Positions 1 to 7,791 of a stretch of 64,000 bases of DNA are shown here, one piece after another. Position numbers and translations under genes: made by a program. The number at the start of each line of letters is the position of its first letter. Positions within the stretch are counted from its first letter, which is position 1. Source of the stretch: JAWMQL01 sp033283165 (GTDB lineage Bacteria; Pseudomonadota; Gammaproteobacteria; Pseudomonadales; Halieaceae); contig JAWMQL010000003.1 in the NCBI GenBank assembly GCA_033283165.1, forward strand, positions 310,001-374,000. The letters are read 5' to 3'. Under the pieces are notes generated by a model, which made no database searches, was not told the DNA's origin, and saw only the letters and a program-made list of their open reading frames with translations.

Positions 1-156
1 TACGGCATGGTAGCCGTCAACAGCGTCAAGATGACCGGCTACCCGATTCCCTTCGGCGGCGTCAAACAATCCGGCCTCGGCCGCGAGGGCGCGGCCCAGG
101 GCATGGACGAGTACACCGAAACCAAATACATCTGCATGGGTACCCTGCCGCTGTAA
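1..156 (+). CDS. Aldehyde dehydrogenase, C-terminal end (partial)
   Basis: This is the last 51 codons of a gene that begins before the window. The frame is open from the first base and ends in TAA. The peptide contains PFGGVKQSGLGREG followed by an EYTETKYI stretch, the C-terminal signature of NAD(P)-dependent aldehyde dehydrogenases, close to the succinate-semialdehyde dehydrogenase type. The catalytic Cys and Glu lie outside the window. The class III aminotransferase starts 28 bases later on the same strand, so the pair could convert an amine to an aldehyde and then to an acid. The substrate cannot be decided from this fragment. Confidence 0.85.
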   Translation, partial: YGMVAVNSVKMTGYPIPFGGVKQSGLGREGAAQGMDEYTETKYICMGTLPL

Positions 157-184
157 GGCGCGGGGTCCACAACAGGAGCATCAC

Positions 185-1600
185 ATGACCAACCAGATTG
201 ACCTGAACCTGAGCCTGGAAGAGATCGACCGCAGGACCGTCTTCCACGCCTCCACCCCCCTGAAACTGCACGCCAACGGCGAGCTGGGCAGCCCGAGGAT
301 CATCGAGAGCGGCAGCGGCATCCGGATCACCGACACCCGCGGGGTCTCCACCATCGACGCCTTTGCCGGCCTGTACTGCGTGAATGTCGGCTATGGCCGC
401 ACCGAGATTGCCGATGCCATTCACGAACAGGCCAAGAAGCTGGCCTACTACCACACCTACGTGGGCCACTCCAACCTGCCACTCATCGAGCTGTCCAAGC
501 GGGTGATCGAAATGGCGCCCGCCGGCATGAGCAAGATCTACTACGGCATGTCCGGCTCCGATGCCAACGAGACCAATATCAAGATCGTCTGGCACTACTG
601 GAACGTGAAGGGCCAGCCCCAGCGCCGCAAGATCATCTCGCGCCTGCGCGGCTACCACGGCTCCGGCATCATGACCGGCTCCATGACCGGCCTGCCCGCC
701 TTCCACAACAGCTTCAACCTGCCCCTGGATGACATCAAGCACACGGTGGCGCCGCACCACTACTGGGAGGCTGAACAGGGCATGTCCGAACAGCAGTTCT
801 CCCACTACTGCGCGCAGCAGCTCGAGCAGCAGATTCTCGCGGAGGGCCCGGAAACCATCGGCGCCTTTATCGGTGAGCCGGTACTGGGCACCGGTGGCAT
901 CGTGCCCCCGCCGGAAGGCTACTGGGAGGCGATCCAGCAGGTGCTGGCCAGGTACGATATCCTGCTGATCGCTGACGAGGTGGTTTGCGGCTTTGGTCGT
1001 ACCGGCTACAACTTCGGTTCCGACCGCTACGGCATCCGACCCGACATCATGACCGTGGCCAAGGGCCTGACCTCGGGCTACCTGCCCCTGTCCGGCTCCA
1101 TCGTCAACGACAAGGTCTGGGCGGTGCTGGAGGACGGCACCGACAAGTACGGCCCGATCGGCCACGGCTGGACCTACTCCGGCCATGCCCTGGGCGCCGC
1201 CGCCGCCCTGGCCAACCTGGACATCATCGAACGCGAAAACCTGATCGAGAATACCAACGAGGTGGGAGCGTACTTCCAGCAGAAGATGCACGCGGCCTTC
1301 GACGAGCACCCGCTGGTCGGGGAATTCCGCGGCGTGACCCTGCTGGGCGCAATCGAATTCGTAGCCGACAGGGTCAACAAGGTGCGCTTCGATCCGGCCC
1401 TGAAAGTGGGCCCGCGCATCTCGGCGCAGGCGCTCAAGAACGGCATGATTGCCCGCGCCATGCCGCACCAGGACACCCTGGGCTTTGCGCCGCCGATGTG
1501 CAGCACGCGCCAGGATGTCGACGACATCGTGGCCATTGCCGAAAAGTCCGTCAACGAGGTAATGGACGAACTGGTGCGCGAAGGCAGCTGGAGCGCCTGA
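185..1600 (+). CDS. Class III pyridoxal-phosphate aminotransferase (omega-transaminase)
   Basis: A 471-residue protein of normal length for class III (omega) aminotransferases, which move an amino group from an amine or omega-amino acid to a keto acid using PLP. Visible hallmarks are YYGMSGSDANETNIK in the N-terminal third, the cofactor-binding ADEVVCGFGRTG, and TVAKGLTSGYLP with the probable Schiff-base lysine at K293. The ATG is preceded by AGGAG at a good distance. It lies between an aldehyde dehydrogenase and an EamA transporter in one apparent operon, suggesting amine, polyamine or omega-amino acid catabolism. The family is secure; the substrate (putrescine, GABA, beta-alanine or another) is not. 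Confidence 0.9.
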   Translation: MTNQIDLNLSLEEIDRRTVFHASTPLKLHANGELGSPRIIESGSGIRITDTRGVSTIDAFAGLYCVNVGYGRTEIADAIHEQAKKLAYYHTYVGHSNLPLIELSKRVIEMAPAGMSKIYYGMSGSDANETNIKIVWHYWNVKGQPQRRKIISRLRGYHGSGIMTGSMTGLPAFHNSFNLPLDDIKHTVAPHHYWEAEQGMSEQQFSHYCAQQLEQQILAEGPETIGAFIGEPVLGTGGIVPPPEGYWEAIQQVLARYDILLIADEVVCGFGRTGYNFGSDRYGIRPDIMTVAKGLTSGYLPLSGSIVNDKVWAVLEDGTDKYGPIGHGWTYSGHALGAAAALANLDIIERENLIENTNEVGAYFQQKMHAAFDEHPLVGEFRGVTLLGAIEFVADRVNKVRFDPALKVGPRISAQALKNGMIARAMPHQDTLGFAPPMCSTRQDVDDIVAIAEKSVNEVMDELVREGSWSA

Positions 1601-1608
1601 CCGCAGCG

Positions 1609-2505
1609 ATGAGCGGGCACGCGCTTGCTCCCGTCGATCTGGCCAGTGCCCTGGGTGTAACGTTCTTGTGGGGGCTGAACTTCAGCCTCATCGGCTACTG
1701 CCTCACCTACCTGGACCCCTACAGCCTGGCGGGACTGCGCTTCCTGCTCTGCGCGGTGCCGCTGGTGTTGTTCCTGCCGCGGCCACGGGTTCCCGCCGGG
1801 CTCGTGATCGCCTATGGCCTGTGCTTCGGGCTGGGCACCTGGGGCCTGGTCAATCTCGGCGTGCAGCTGGGATCGTCGCCGGGCGTGAGCTCGATCGTGC
1901 TGCAGACCAGTGCGCTGTTCACCACCGGCTTCGGGATTGTCCTGTTCGGGGAACGCCTCACCACCGGCAAGATACTGGGCCTGCTGTTGTCCTGCCTGGG
2001 GCTGGCGCTCATTCTCAGCCTGGAGGACGGCTCGGCGACCCTGTCCGGGGTCGCCCTGGTCCTGGCGGGTGCGTTCTTCTGGGGGGTCTCCAATTCGCTG
2101 GTCAAGCGGGCGGCCCCCGATAACCAACTGGCGTTCCTGGCCTGGTCCAGCCTGGTCGCCCCGCTGCCGCTGTTCGCCCTGGGGTTCAGCCAGTTTGGCC
2201 CATTGCCGCTGACACCACTGCCCGATACGGGCGAGCTGGTGCTGGTGATTGCGCTGTTGCTGGCCTCCTCCTACATCGCCACCCTGTACGCCTACTACGT
2301 GTGGAATCGACTGATCAGCCAGTACGACCTGTCCCGGGTCGCGCCCCTGTCGCTGGCCGTGCCGGTGTTCGGACTGCTGTGCGCCCACCTGGTATTCGAT
2401 GAGGCCCTGGGCGCGACGAAGCTGCTGGCAGGCGCCCTGGTGATGCTCGGGCTGGCAGTCAACGTGCGCGGTGACCAGTGGCTGGGGCGCCTGTTGGCGA
2501 GGTGA
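1609..2505 (+). CDS. EamA/DMT-family transporter
   Basis: A 298-residue, strongly hydrophobic protein with about ten predicted membrane helices arranged as two EamA repeats, the layout of drug/metabolite transporters in the inner membrane. The first helix contains FLWGLNF, and the second repeat has an FFWGVSNSLVKR motif that mirrors it, as usual in the family. The ATG eight bases after the aminotransferase stop was chosen because the longer open frame upstream runs entirely inside the aminotransferase. Members export amino acids, amines or metabolites; here it may export or import a compound of the transaminase pathway. The substrate is unknown. Confidence 0.85.
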   Translation: MSGHALAPVDLASALGVTFLWGLNFSLIGYCLTYLDPYSLAGLRFLLCAVPLVLFLPRPRVPAGLVIAYGLCFGLGTWGLVNLGVQLGSSPGVSSIVLQTSALFTTGFGIVLFGERLTTGKILGLLLSCLGLALILSLEDGSATLSGVALVLAGAFFWGVSNSLVKRAAPDNQLAFLAWSSLVAPLPLFALGFSQFGPLPLTPLPDTGELVLVIALLLASSYIATLYAYYVWNRLISQYDLSRVAPLSLAVPVFGLLCAHLVFDEALGATKLLAGALVMLGLAVNVRGDQWLGRLLAR

Positions 2506-2612
2506 GCGGGCCAGCGCGAAGGTCTCCTGGGTAAACTTTGAAGAGCTGCGATACGTGCCTGCTCCCAACCCTGCTACCATTTCTTTTTTAATCTCACTGA
2601 CAAGAGGTCACC

Positions 2613-3599
2613 ATGCCGACAATCAAGATTCTGACCGAGAGCCAGCTGCGCGATGCGGTGCAACTGGACATCGCCGCCATCGACTGTATCGAGCAAGCCT
2701 TTGCCACCCTGGCCGAGGGGCGGGTCGTCATGCCGCCGGTGCTGTCCCTGCCGGTGGCTGAGGTGAACGGTGACGTATGCGTCAAGACGGCCTACATCCC
2801 CGGAATCGATACCTTCGCCATCAAGATATCCCCCGGGTTCTTCGACAACTACAAGCTGGGCCTGCCGAGCACGACCGGCCTGATGGTGGTGCACAGCGCG
2901 GTCACGGGTATTGTCCAGGCAGTACTCCTGGATAACGGCTACCTCACCGACGTGCGCACCGCCGCCGCGGGCGCAGTCTCGGTACGGCACATGGCGCGGG
3001 AAGACGCCGCAACGGTAACGGTCATTGGTACCGGGGTGCAATCGCGCCTGCAGCTGCAGGCAATCTGCCAGGTTCGCCCGATAAAGTCAGCCGTGATCTG
3101 CGGCCGTGACGCGGCCCGGGCGGAGGCCATGGCCGCTGAGATGGCGGAGAAGCTCGGGCTGAACACCAGCGCCAACCCGGACATCGCCAGCGCCGTGTCC
3201 GCGGCGGATATCGTCGTGACCACCACGCCCGCCAAACAACCCCTGCTGCGGGCGGACTGGCTCCGACCCGGGCAACACGTGGTCGCCATGGGCTCCGACC
3301 AGTCGGACAAGGTGGAACTGGAGGAAGGCTGTGTCACCCGCGCCGACGTGTTCGCGGTGGACAGGCGCGAGCAATCCGCCGAACGCGGTGAATTACGCTA
3401 CGCCATCGAGCGCGGTGTGGTTGACTCGGCTGACCTCTATCCGGAGCTGGGCGAGATCATTGCCGGTCGCGCAGTCGGCAGACCTTCCAGTGACGCCATT
3501 ACCATCTGCGACCTGACCGGGACGGGCGTACAGGATACCGCGATCGCCAATTTCGCCCTGTCGCGCACCGCCGGGGTCGGGATCGATATCGAGAGCTGA
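2613..3599 (+). CDS. Ornithine cyclodeaminase / mu-crystallin family protein
   Basis: A 328-residue protein of the ornithine cyclodeaminase/mu-crystallin family, NAD-binding enzymes that deaminate or reduce cyclic or linear amino acids. It has the substrate-domain stretch VCVKTAYIPG near residue 50, TDVRTAAAGAVSVRHMA near 110, a Rossmann motif VIGTGVQSR near 140, and the late DLTGTGVQD segment typical of the family. An AAGAGG sequence precedes the ATG. Bacterial relatives include EutC of ectoine breakdown and alanine or ketimine reductases. With a transaminase and aldehyde dehydrogenase upstream, a role in catabolism of an amino acid derivative is likely, but no particular reaction can be assigned. 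Confidence 0.85.
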   Translation: MPTIKILTESQLRDAVQLDIAAIDCIEQAFATLAEGRVVMPPVLSLPVAEVNGDVCVKTAYIPGIDTFAIKISPGFFDNYKLGLPSTTGLMVVHSAVTGIVQAVLLDNGYLTDVRTAAAGAVSVRHMAREDAATVTVIGTGVQSRLQLQAICQVRPIKSAVICGRDAARAEAMAAEMAEKLGLNTSANPDIASAVSAADIVVTTTPAKQPLLRADWLRPGQHVVAMGSDQSDKVELEEGCVTRADVFAVDRREQSAERGELRYAIERGVVDSADLYPELGEIIAGRAVGRPSSDAITICDLTGTGVQDTAIANFALSRTAGVGIDIES

Positions 3600-3607
3600 G
3601 CCGCACG

Positions 3608-3702
3608 GCAACTGCCGCAAGTTCGGCATCCCATTGGTGATAACGGGTACCGAAATCGACCAGGCTCTCGCTGCCCTCGAGCATGCGCTGGCTGACTTAT
3701 AG
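3608..3702 (+). pseudogene. 3' remnant of a class III aminotransferase
   Basis: Directly after the cyclodeaminase stop, in a different frame, about 31 codons read as a typical class III aminotransferase C terminus: FGIPLVITGTEIDQALAALE followed by HALADL and a TAG stop. There is no start codon and the rest of the gene is missing, so this is best explained as the tail left after a deletion. The intact transaminase upstream may once have had a paralogue here. The left boundary is approximate. The remnant overlaps the start of the next predicted gene. Confidence 0.6.
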
Positions 3703-4087
3703 CGCCGCGCCATCAGGGCGCGGCATCGATCTGGACGGCGAGTATACAGCGGCTTATAAGGTGCCACTCTATCGGCCCAAGTTCCACCGGGACGGCGAGC
3801 GCAAGGATCACAAATACGGCAGGAAGCAGATTGGCGAAATGCTGTTGTGCCTCGACTGGAATTCCTATGTCTATGGCGCCATAGAATTTGCCAACTTCAT
3901 ACCCGCGCTGTTTGAAGTGACGATCGACGGCCGGACGTTTCTTGCCCAAGGTGGTGGCTTTCACCCACTGGGCGGCTCCATGAGCCTCAACTATGTCTAC
4001 GACAGTGGGGATCCCGATGACCTGGACGACGCCTTCGAGGACGATGCCTTAGGGCTGATCCGGCTGTACGTACCCGAGGAGGAGTAG
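3683..4087 (+). CDS. Hypothetical protein with an acidic C terminus
   Basis: A 134-residue open frame that I do not recognise. It contains a Tyr/Trp-rich middle (LCLDWNSYVYGAIEF), a short hydrophobic patch, and a very acidic tail (DPDDLDDAFEDDALG). Amino-acid composition is protein-like, and GC-rich third positions outnumber others, which argues weakly for a real gene. The ATG lies inside the aminotransferase remnant and has no convincing ribosome-binding site. The frame is open only from the stop ending at base 3643, so the true start is uncertain. It converges with the membrane protein gene on the other strand. It could be a protein newly exposed by the deletion that made the remnant. Confidence 0.45.
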   Translation: MRWLTYSAAPSGRGIDLDGEYTAAYKVPLYRPKFHRDGERKDHKYGRKQIGEMLLCLDWNSYVYGAIEFANFIPALFEVTIDGRTFLAQGGGFHPLGGSMSLNYVYDSGDPDDLDDAFEDDALGLIRLYVPEEE

Positions 4088-4100
4088 ATCGCGAAAACCC

Positions 4101-5918
4101 TCAATCTCGCCTCAACAAACCCGTCAGGGTCAGCACCACCACCGCCGACAGGCCGGCACCCAGCAGGCCGTACAGGCTGTGCAGGGCCAGCCATAACCAC
4201 CGAGTGGGCCCGTCGGGCACGAAGCGGCAGAAGGTATCCTGGCCGAGGTTGATGAAGGGGATCGCGAAATCGAGCGCGAACTGGGGTGTATCCAGCCCCG
4301 GGCAGCCCAGCGGTACGTCCTTGGAACCCAGTCCCAGCGGGAGGATGTACGTGGTGGGCTCAGGCGGCTGCTCGAAGGGATGAAACGGCTGGTCGAAGCC
4401 GGCAATCGCCGTGGTATACATCACCGCACCCAGGATAACGAAGAGCAGGAAGGACAACACGGCCCGGCGCGTGGAGTAACCGTAGTTGCTGATCAGCATC
4501 AACAGCCGGGGAAACAAACGCTGTATCGGCGGGTCGACCCGGGCCGCCAGGCGCATGCGGATCTTTTCCACCGCGATGGCATCGGCTTCCCCGGACAGCC
4601 CGCTGTCGCGCAGGGCCCGGGTCAGCTGTTCATAGGGCTGCGGGCGGAAGCTGCGTGGACCGGGTCGCCCGGCGGGAAACTGCCGTCGCAGCCACGCAAT
4701 GCGCTTGCTCACCAGATCGCCACCGTCCATATGCCGCACCCGCTCGTATACGGCGCCATCGAGGTCGAGGTAACCGTGGGCGGGCCAGCCACTGCCGATA
4801 TTGTCGATCAGGGTATTCATGCGGGCGCCGGCCAGGAGGAACCAGCCCTCGACCTCCCCACTGGGTCCAGACGTCTCGGTCTCCGATTTCAGGGCTCGGA
4901 CATTATTGAAGACCATGCCGTTGGAGACGCGGATCTGGCGCAGGTTCATTGCCACCTTGTCACCCAGGGACAGCAGGCCGGAGGTGTCAGGGCCCGGGGC
5001 AAGCAGCGCGTTGGACAGGAAGAAACTGCCGCCAATGGTCGCGGTAAGGAAATTGAGACGACCACTGGCCTCGAAGTAGTCTTCCCCCTCCCGGGTGAGA
5101 AACACGGACTCGGCGACCAGATCCTCGCAGTGCAGGGACCGGCCCTCCGGATTGATGATCCGGGCGGCACCGCAGTCCAGGTCCCCGGTGATGTTCGCCG
5201 CGACCAGGCAGACTTCGCCGAACACCTCACAGCGCTGCCCGTGGCCAGGCAGCAGTTCGAGATTGGAACCGAATACGGTGGATCGCGCGCTCAGCGCCGG
5301 CTGGGACGAGGCCTGCAGTCGCGCACCGTGCAGTTCCGCAATGCCGCGGATGCGGGCGCCGTCCAGCCGAACGCTGCGGTCGGCCCGAAACCGGCCCCGG
5401 GGGGTCGCCGACATCAGCAGCCGGCCGCCGATGCGGGCGTGGTTCAGGTAGATCGCGCAATCGCCCACGTCCGCCAGGTCCGAGTCGTGCTCGCTGACCC
5501 CGGAGAAGGAAGACCCGGACAGGTCGAGATCGGCCCGGGTGGTGAGACTGGCACCGATGAACGCGGGCATGGAGCAGTCGTTGAAGCGCAGGGTCAGGAA
5601 ATCGGCACCGCTGAAATCCACCGGCGAGTCGAAGCTGCAGCCCCGGAAGATCAACGTGGTGCCCGGGCCGGGGCCGGATTTGGGCAGGGCCCGGATCGGC
5701 CCGACGATATCCGCCCCGCGAATACGCAGGGGGCAACAGAGTCCCTCATGATCGGGTCCGGAACCGGCAATGAGTCCCTCGATAAAGCTCGCCCGCAGCT
5801 GCCGTGAAGCCTCTGGCAACTCGCTGAAATCCGCGATGCCCCGGCCGCTGACCGCGTCGATAACCCGCTGTTCCGCCTCGTTTGCTGGTGTGTTTTCAGC
5901 CACCCTGTGTTCGCCCAC
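4101..5918 (-). CDS. Pentapeptide-repeat-like protein with two C-terminal membrane helices
   Basis: About 605 residues. The first 400 residues hold irregular repeats such as SFDSPVDFSGADFLTLRF and DLDLSGSSF, resembling the right-handed beta-helix of pentapeptide-repeat proteins. The C-terminal 170 residues contain two membrane helices, one around RAVLSFLLFVILGAVMY and one in the last 35 residues, separated by a roughly 75-residue loop. I chose the GTG that follows a GAGG site just after the sulfotransferase stop; the longer frame upstream lies inside the sulfotransferase. It is the second gene of a two-gene operon with that enzyme, so a membrane scaffold role near it is possible. No function is established. 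Confidence 0.7.
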   Translation of the reverse strand: MGEHRVAENTPANEAEQRVIDAVSGRGIADFSELPEASRQLRASFIEGLIAGSGPDHEGLCCPLRIRGADIVGPIRALPKSGPGPGTTLIFRGCSFDSPVDFSGADFLTLRFNDCSMPAFIGASLTTRADLDLSGSSFSGVSEHDSDLADVGDCAIYLNHARIGGRLLMSATPRGRFRADRSVRLDGARIRGIAELHGARLQASSQPALSARSTVFGSNLELLPGHGQRCEVFGEVCLVAANITGDLDCGAARIINPEGRSLHCEDLVAESVFLTREGEDYFEASGRLNFLTATIGGSFFLSNALLAPGPDTSGLLSLGDKVAMNLRQIRVSNGMVFNNVRALKSETETSGPSGEVEGWFLLAGARMNTLIDNIGSGWPAHGYLDLDGAVYERVRHMDGGDLVSKRIAWLRRQFPAGRPGPRSFRPQPYEQLTRALRDSGLSGEADAIAVEKIRMRLAARVDPPIQRLFPRLLMLISNYGYSTRRAVLSFLLFVILGAVMYTTAIAGFDQPFHPFEQPPEPTTYILPLGLGSKDVPLGCPGLDTPQFALDFAIPFINLGQDTFCRFVPDGPTRWLWLALHSLYGLLGAGLSAVVVLTLTGLLRRD

Positions 5919-5920
5919 GG

Positions 5921-7546
5921 CTATGATCCTCGTTTGATCCCGCCTGACTGCGTTTCTATGTCCACCCCCTGCTGGCGGAAATAATCCGCCAGGGGTTGCA
6001 ACTGCCGCTCGAACTTTTTCCACTTGTACAGCGAGCCGGTATAGATCGGACGACGGACCTGGGACACACTGGCGGTGGCCACGACCGAATCCGACTTGTA
6101 AAACTCCAGGCATTCCGGCCGCCATTCCAGGCCCAGGTAATCGGTCACCCGCCGGGTCTCGACCTCGGGGTCGGTGACCAGCCGCTCATAGCTGACGTCC
6201 AGGATGCGGCCCGGCGCCAGCCGGTGCCAGTGCGCCATCAGGTCAGTATAGCGGCAGTAGTACTCGCCCATGGTCAGCAGGTCATAGGTTTGCAGGGCTG
6301 AGCCCAGGCGGAACAGCAACTTGTAGTTACTGAAGCAGGTGTCCATCGGGTGGCGTTGCAGGTTGATGATCCTGGCTTTTGGCAGGGCCTTCATGATGGC
6401 GCCAAGCATGAAAAAATTGAGCGGGTACTTGTCGATGATGACCGGACTGTCCGGCACGTGGACGCGGGCGCGCTTGATATAGGCCTCTCCCAGCTTGTCC
6501 CAGTGGACCTGGTCGACGCCCTGGTACATCGTTTCAATGGTGGGATCCGGGTTGATCGTGCCATAGGCGTTGTTGAGCAGGTGGGTCATATGGTGCAGTT
6601 CACCGGCGGTCTCGATGCCGTCATAGGTGGTGATGATCTGCTCCAGCAGGGTGGTGCCGGTCCGCGGCATGCCCACGATAAAGATGATCTCCTCGCCCAG
6701 GTCGTGGCTCACCGGCTGTGCAAACAGGGCGTCATTGAAGTTGGTTTTAATCGCGTTGCCGAGCTTGCGGTCGTTGTCCGCCGGATAGGGGGTATGCTCC
6801 AGCACCCCGGCGGCGCCAGCCTGCAGGTGTTTGAAGGCCTGGTCGTAGTTGCCCAACTCCTCGTGCTGTTTCGCCAGGGCATAATTCATGCAGATGCGCG
6901 CCTGCAGCGCATCGCTATTCTCGGCCAGGACCCGGTCAAACAAGTCTACGTAATTGTTTTCCCTGGTGGCGCGCTTGATCTGGCCCAACAGCCAGAAGCC
7001 GCGAAAGTTCTTCGGATCGATCTCCAGCGCTTTCTTGTGCATCTGCACGGCGTCGTCACTGCGTCCGACCATGTGCAGTTCGGTGGCCAGGCTGGAATAA
7101 TAGCCCGCGTTCGGGCCGTCGCGGTCAAGCGCCTGTTCGAACAACTCTATCGCCCGGCGGTGGTCGCCGATATTGCTCATCACCGTGCCCAGCTGGTGCA
7201 GTGCGGTGCCCGGCAAATCGGGCCAGGTCAGCAGGTGGTCGGATATCTTGATGGCATCTAGGGTGCGGCCAATGGCACCGAGGATGTGTGCTTTCAGCAG
7301 CAGGATCATATGATTGGGCCGCTGGCAGAGCTGATCTGCCCGCTCCATACTGACCAGTGCCTGCTGGGGCCGGTTGATGTTCAGCTCGGCGTAGCCCTTG
7401 TAATACCAGGCGGCAAAGTCCTCCGGCCGGGCTTCCACCCACTTGGCGGCGACCAGCAACGCCTCCCGGTAGCGTTTGATCCCCATCAGGTAGCGGGTGT
7501 GCTCCTCGTAGGGTAATTCGCCCTGTTTTCCTCGTGGCTGATTCAT
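5921..7546 (-). CDS. TPR-sulfotransferase family 2-like protein
   Basis: A 541-residue protein with two parts. The N-terminal 250 residues are helical tetratricopeptide repeats (for example ALEIDPKNFRGFWLLGQI). The C-terminal half is a sulfotransferase domain that uses PAPS: the 5'-phosphosulfate loop FIVGMPRTGTTLLEQ sits at about residues 289-303, and the 3'-phosphate site is RIINLQRHPMDTCFSNYK. I preferred the internal ATG to a GTG twelve codons upstream because the homologous part starts after it, though the ribosome site is weak for both. The downstream gene follows after two bases, so they are one operon. The acceptor (polysaccharide, lipid or protein tyrosine) is unknown. Confidence 0.85.
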   Translation of the reverse strand: MNQPRGKQGELPYEEHTRYLMGIKRYREALLVAAKWVEARPEDFAAWYYKGYAELNINRPQQALVSMERADQLCQRPNHMILLLKAHILGAIGRTLDAIKISDHLLTWPDLPGTALHQLGTVMSNIGDHRRAIELFEQALDRDGPNAGYYSSLATELHMVGRSDDAVQMHKKALEIDPKNFRGFWLLGQIKRATRENNYVDLFDRVLAENSDALQARICMNYALAKQHEELGNYDQAFKHLQAGAAGVLEHTPYPADNDRKLGNAIKTNFNDALFAQPVSHDLGEEIIFIVGMPRTGTTLLEQIITTYDGIETAGELHHMTHLLNNAYGTINPDPTIETMYQGVDQVHWDKLGEAYIKRARVHVPDSPVIIDKYPLNFFMLGAIMKALPKARIINLQRHPMDTCFSNYKLLFRLGSALQTYDLLTMGEYYCRYTDLMAHWHRLAPGRILDVSYERLVTDPEVETRRVTDYLGLEWRPECLEFYKSDSVVATASVSQVRRPIYTGSLYKWKKFERQLQPLADYFRQQGVDIETQSGGIKRGS

Positions 7547-7615
7547 GGGGAGGCGCTGTCTCCGGAAACAATGGCAGAACACACAATCTTCATTCTACTT
7601 TGAATATCTCCCCGT

Positions 7616-7631
7616 ATTAATTCGAATTAAT
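7616..7631. promoter_or_regulatory. 16-bp perfect palindrome, candidate operator
   Basis: The sequence ATTAATTCGAATTAAT is a perfect inverted repeat about 70 bases upstream of the TPR-sulfotransferase start, inside the divergent promoter region shared with the TonB receptor. Its size and symmetry fit a dimeric helix-turn-helix repressor site. No regulator is encoded next to it, so the binding protein is unknown. Confidence 0.4.
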
Positions 7632-7670
7632 CCCAAGTTATTCGCAAGGCATCAGCCGCTAGAAAGATAT

Positions 7671-7694
7671 AATCTGTGAAATATTATACAGATT
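7671..7694. promoter_or_regulatory. Inverted repeat AATCTGT-N10-ACAGATT, candidate operator
   Basis: Two perfect 7-base arms, separated by ten AT-rich bases, lie about 100 bases upstream of the TonB receptor start. The arm spacing places them one helical turn or more apart on the same face, as for a dimeric activator or repressor. Together with the nearby 16-bp palindrome it suggests regulated, possibly coordinated, expression of the divergent sulfotransferase and receptor genes. Confidence 0.4.
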
Positions 7695-7791
7695 GCTACC
7701 TTTGCCAGGGCAGATAGCGGGCATATACGCTATACAGTCATTGACAGACGCATGCGTTCCAAACAACCAATAACAAGGAAGGTAACTGATT

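Noticed and set aside
62..1468. Long minus-strand open frame opposite the aminotransferase
   Set aside because: It mirrors a clear aminotransferase with a ribosome site; GC-rich third positions create long antisense frames.
985..1608. N-terminal extension of the EamA transporter
   Set aside because: This part is Arg/Pro/Gly-rich shadow of the aminotransferase; the transporter's first helix starts after the ATG at 1609.
4380..5807. 475-residue plus-strand frame
   Set aside because: It is opposite the pentapeptide-like gene and has no family features; its composition is typical of antisense shadow.
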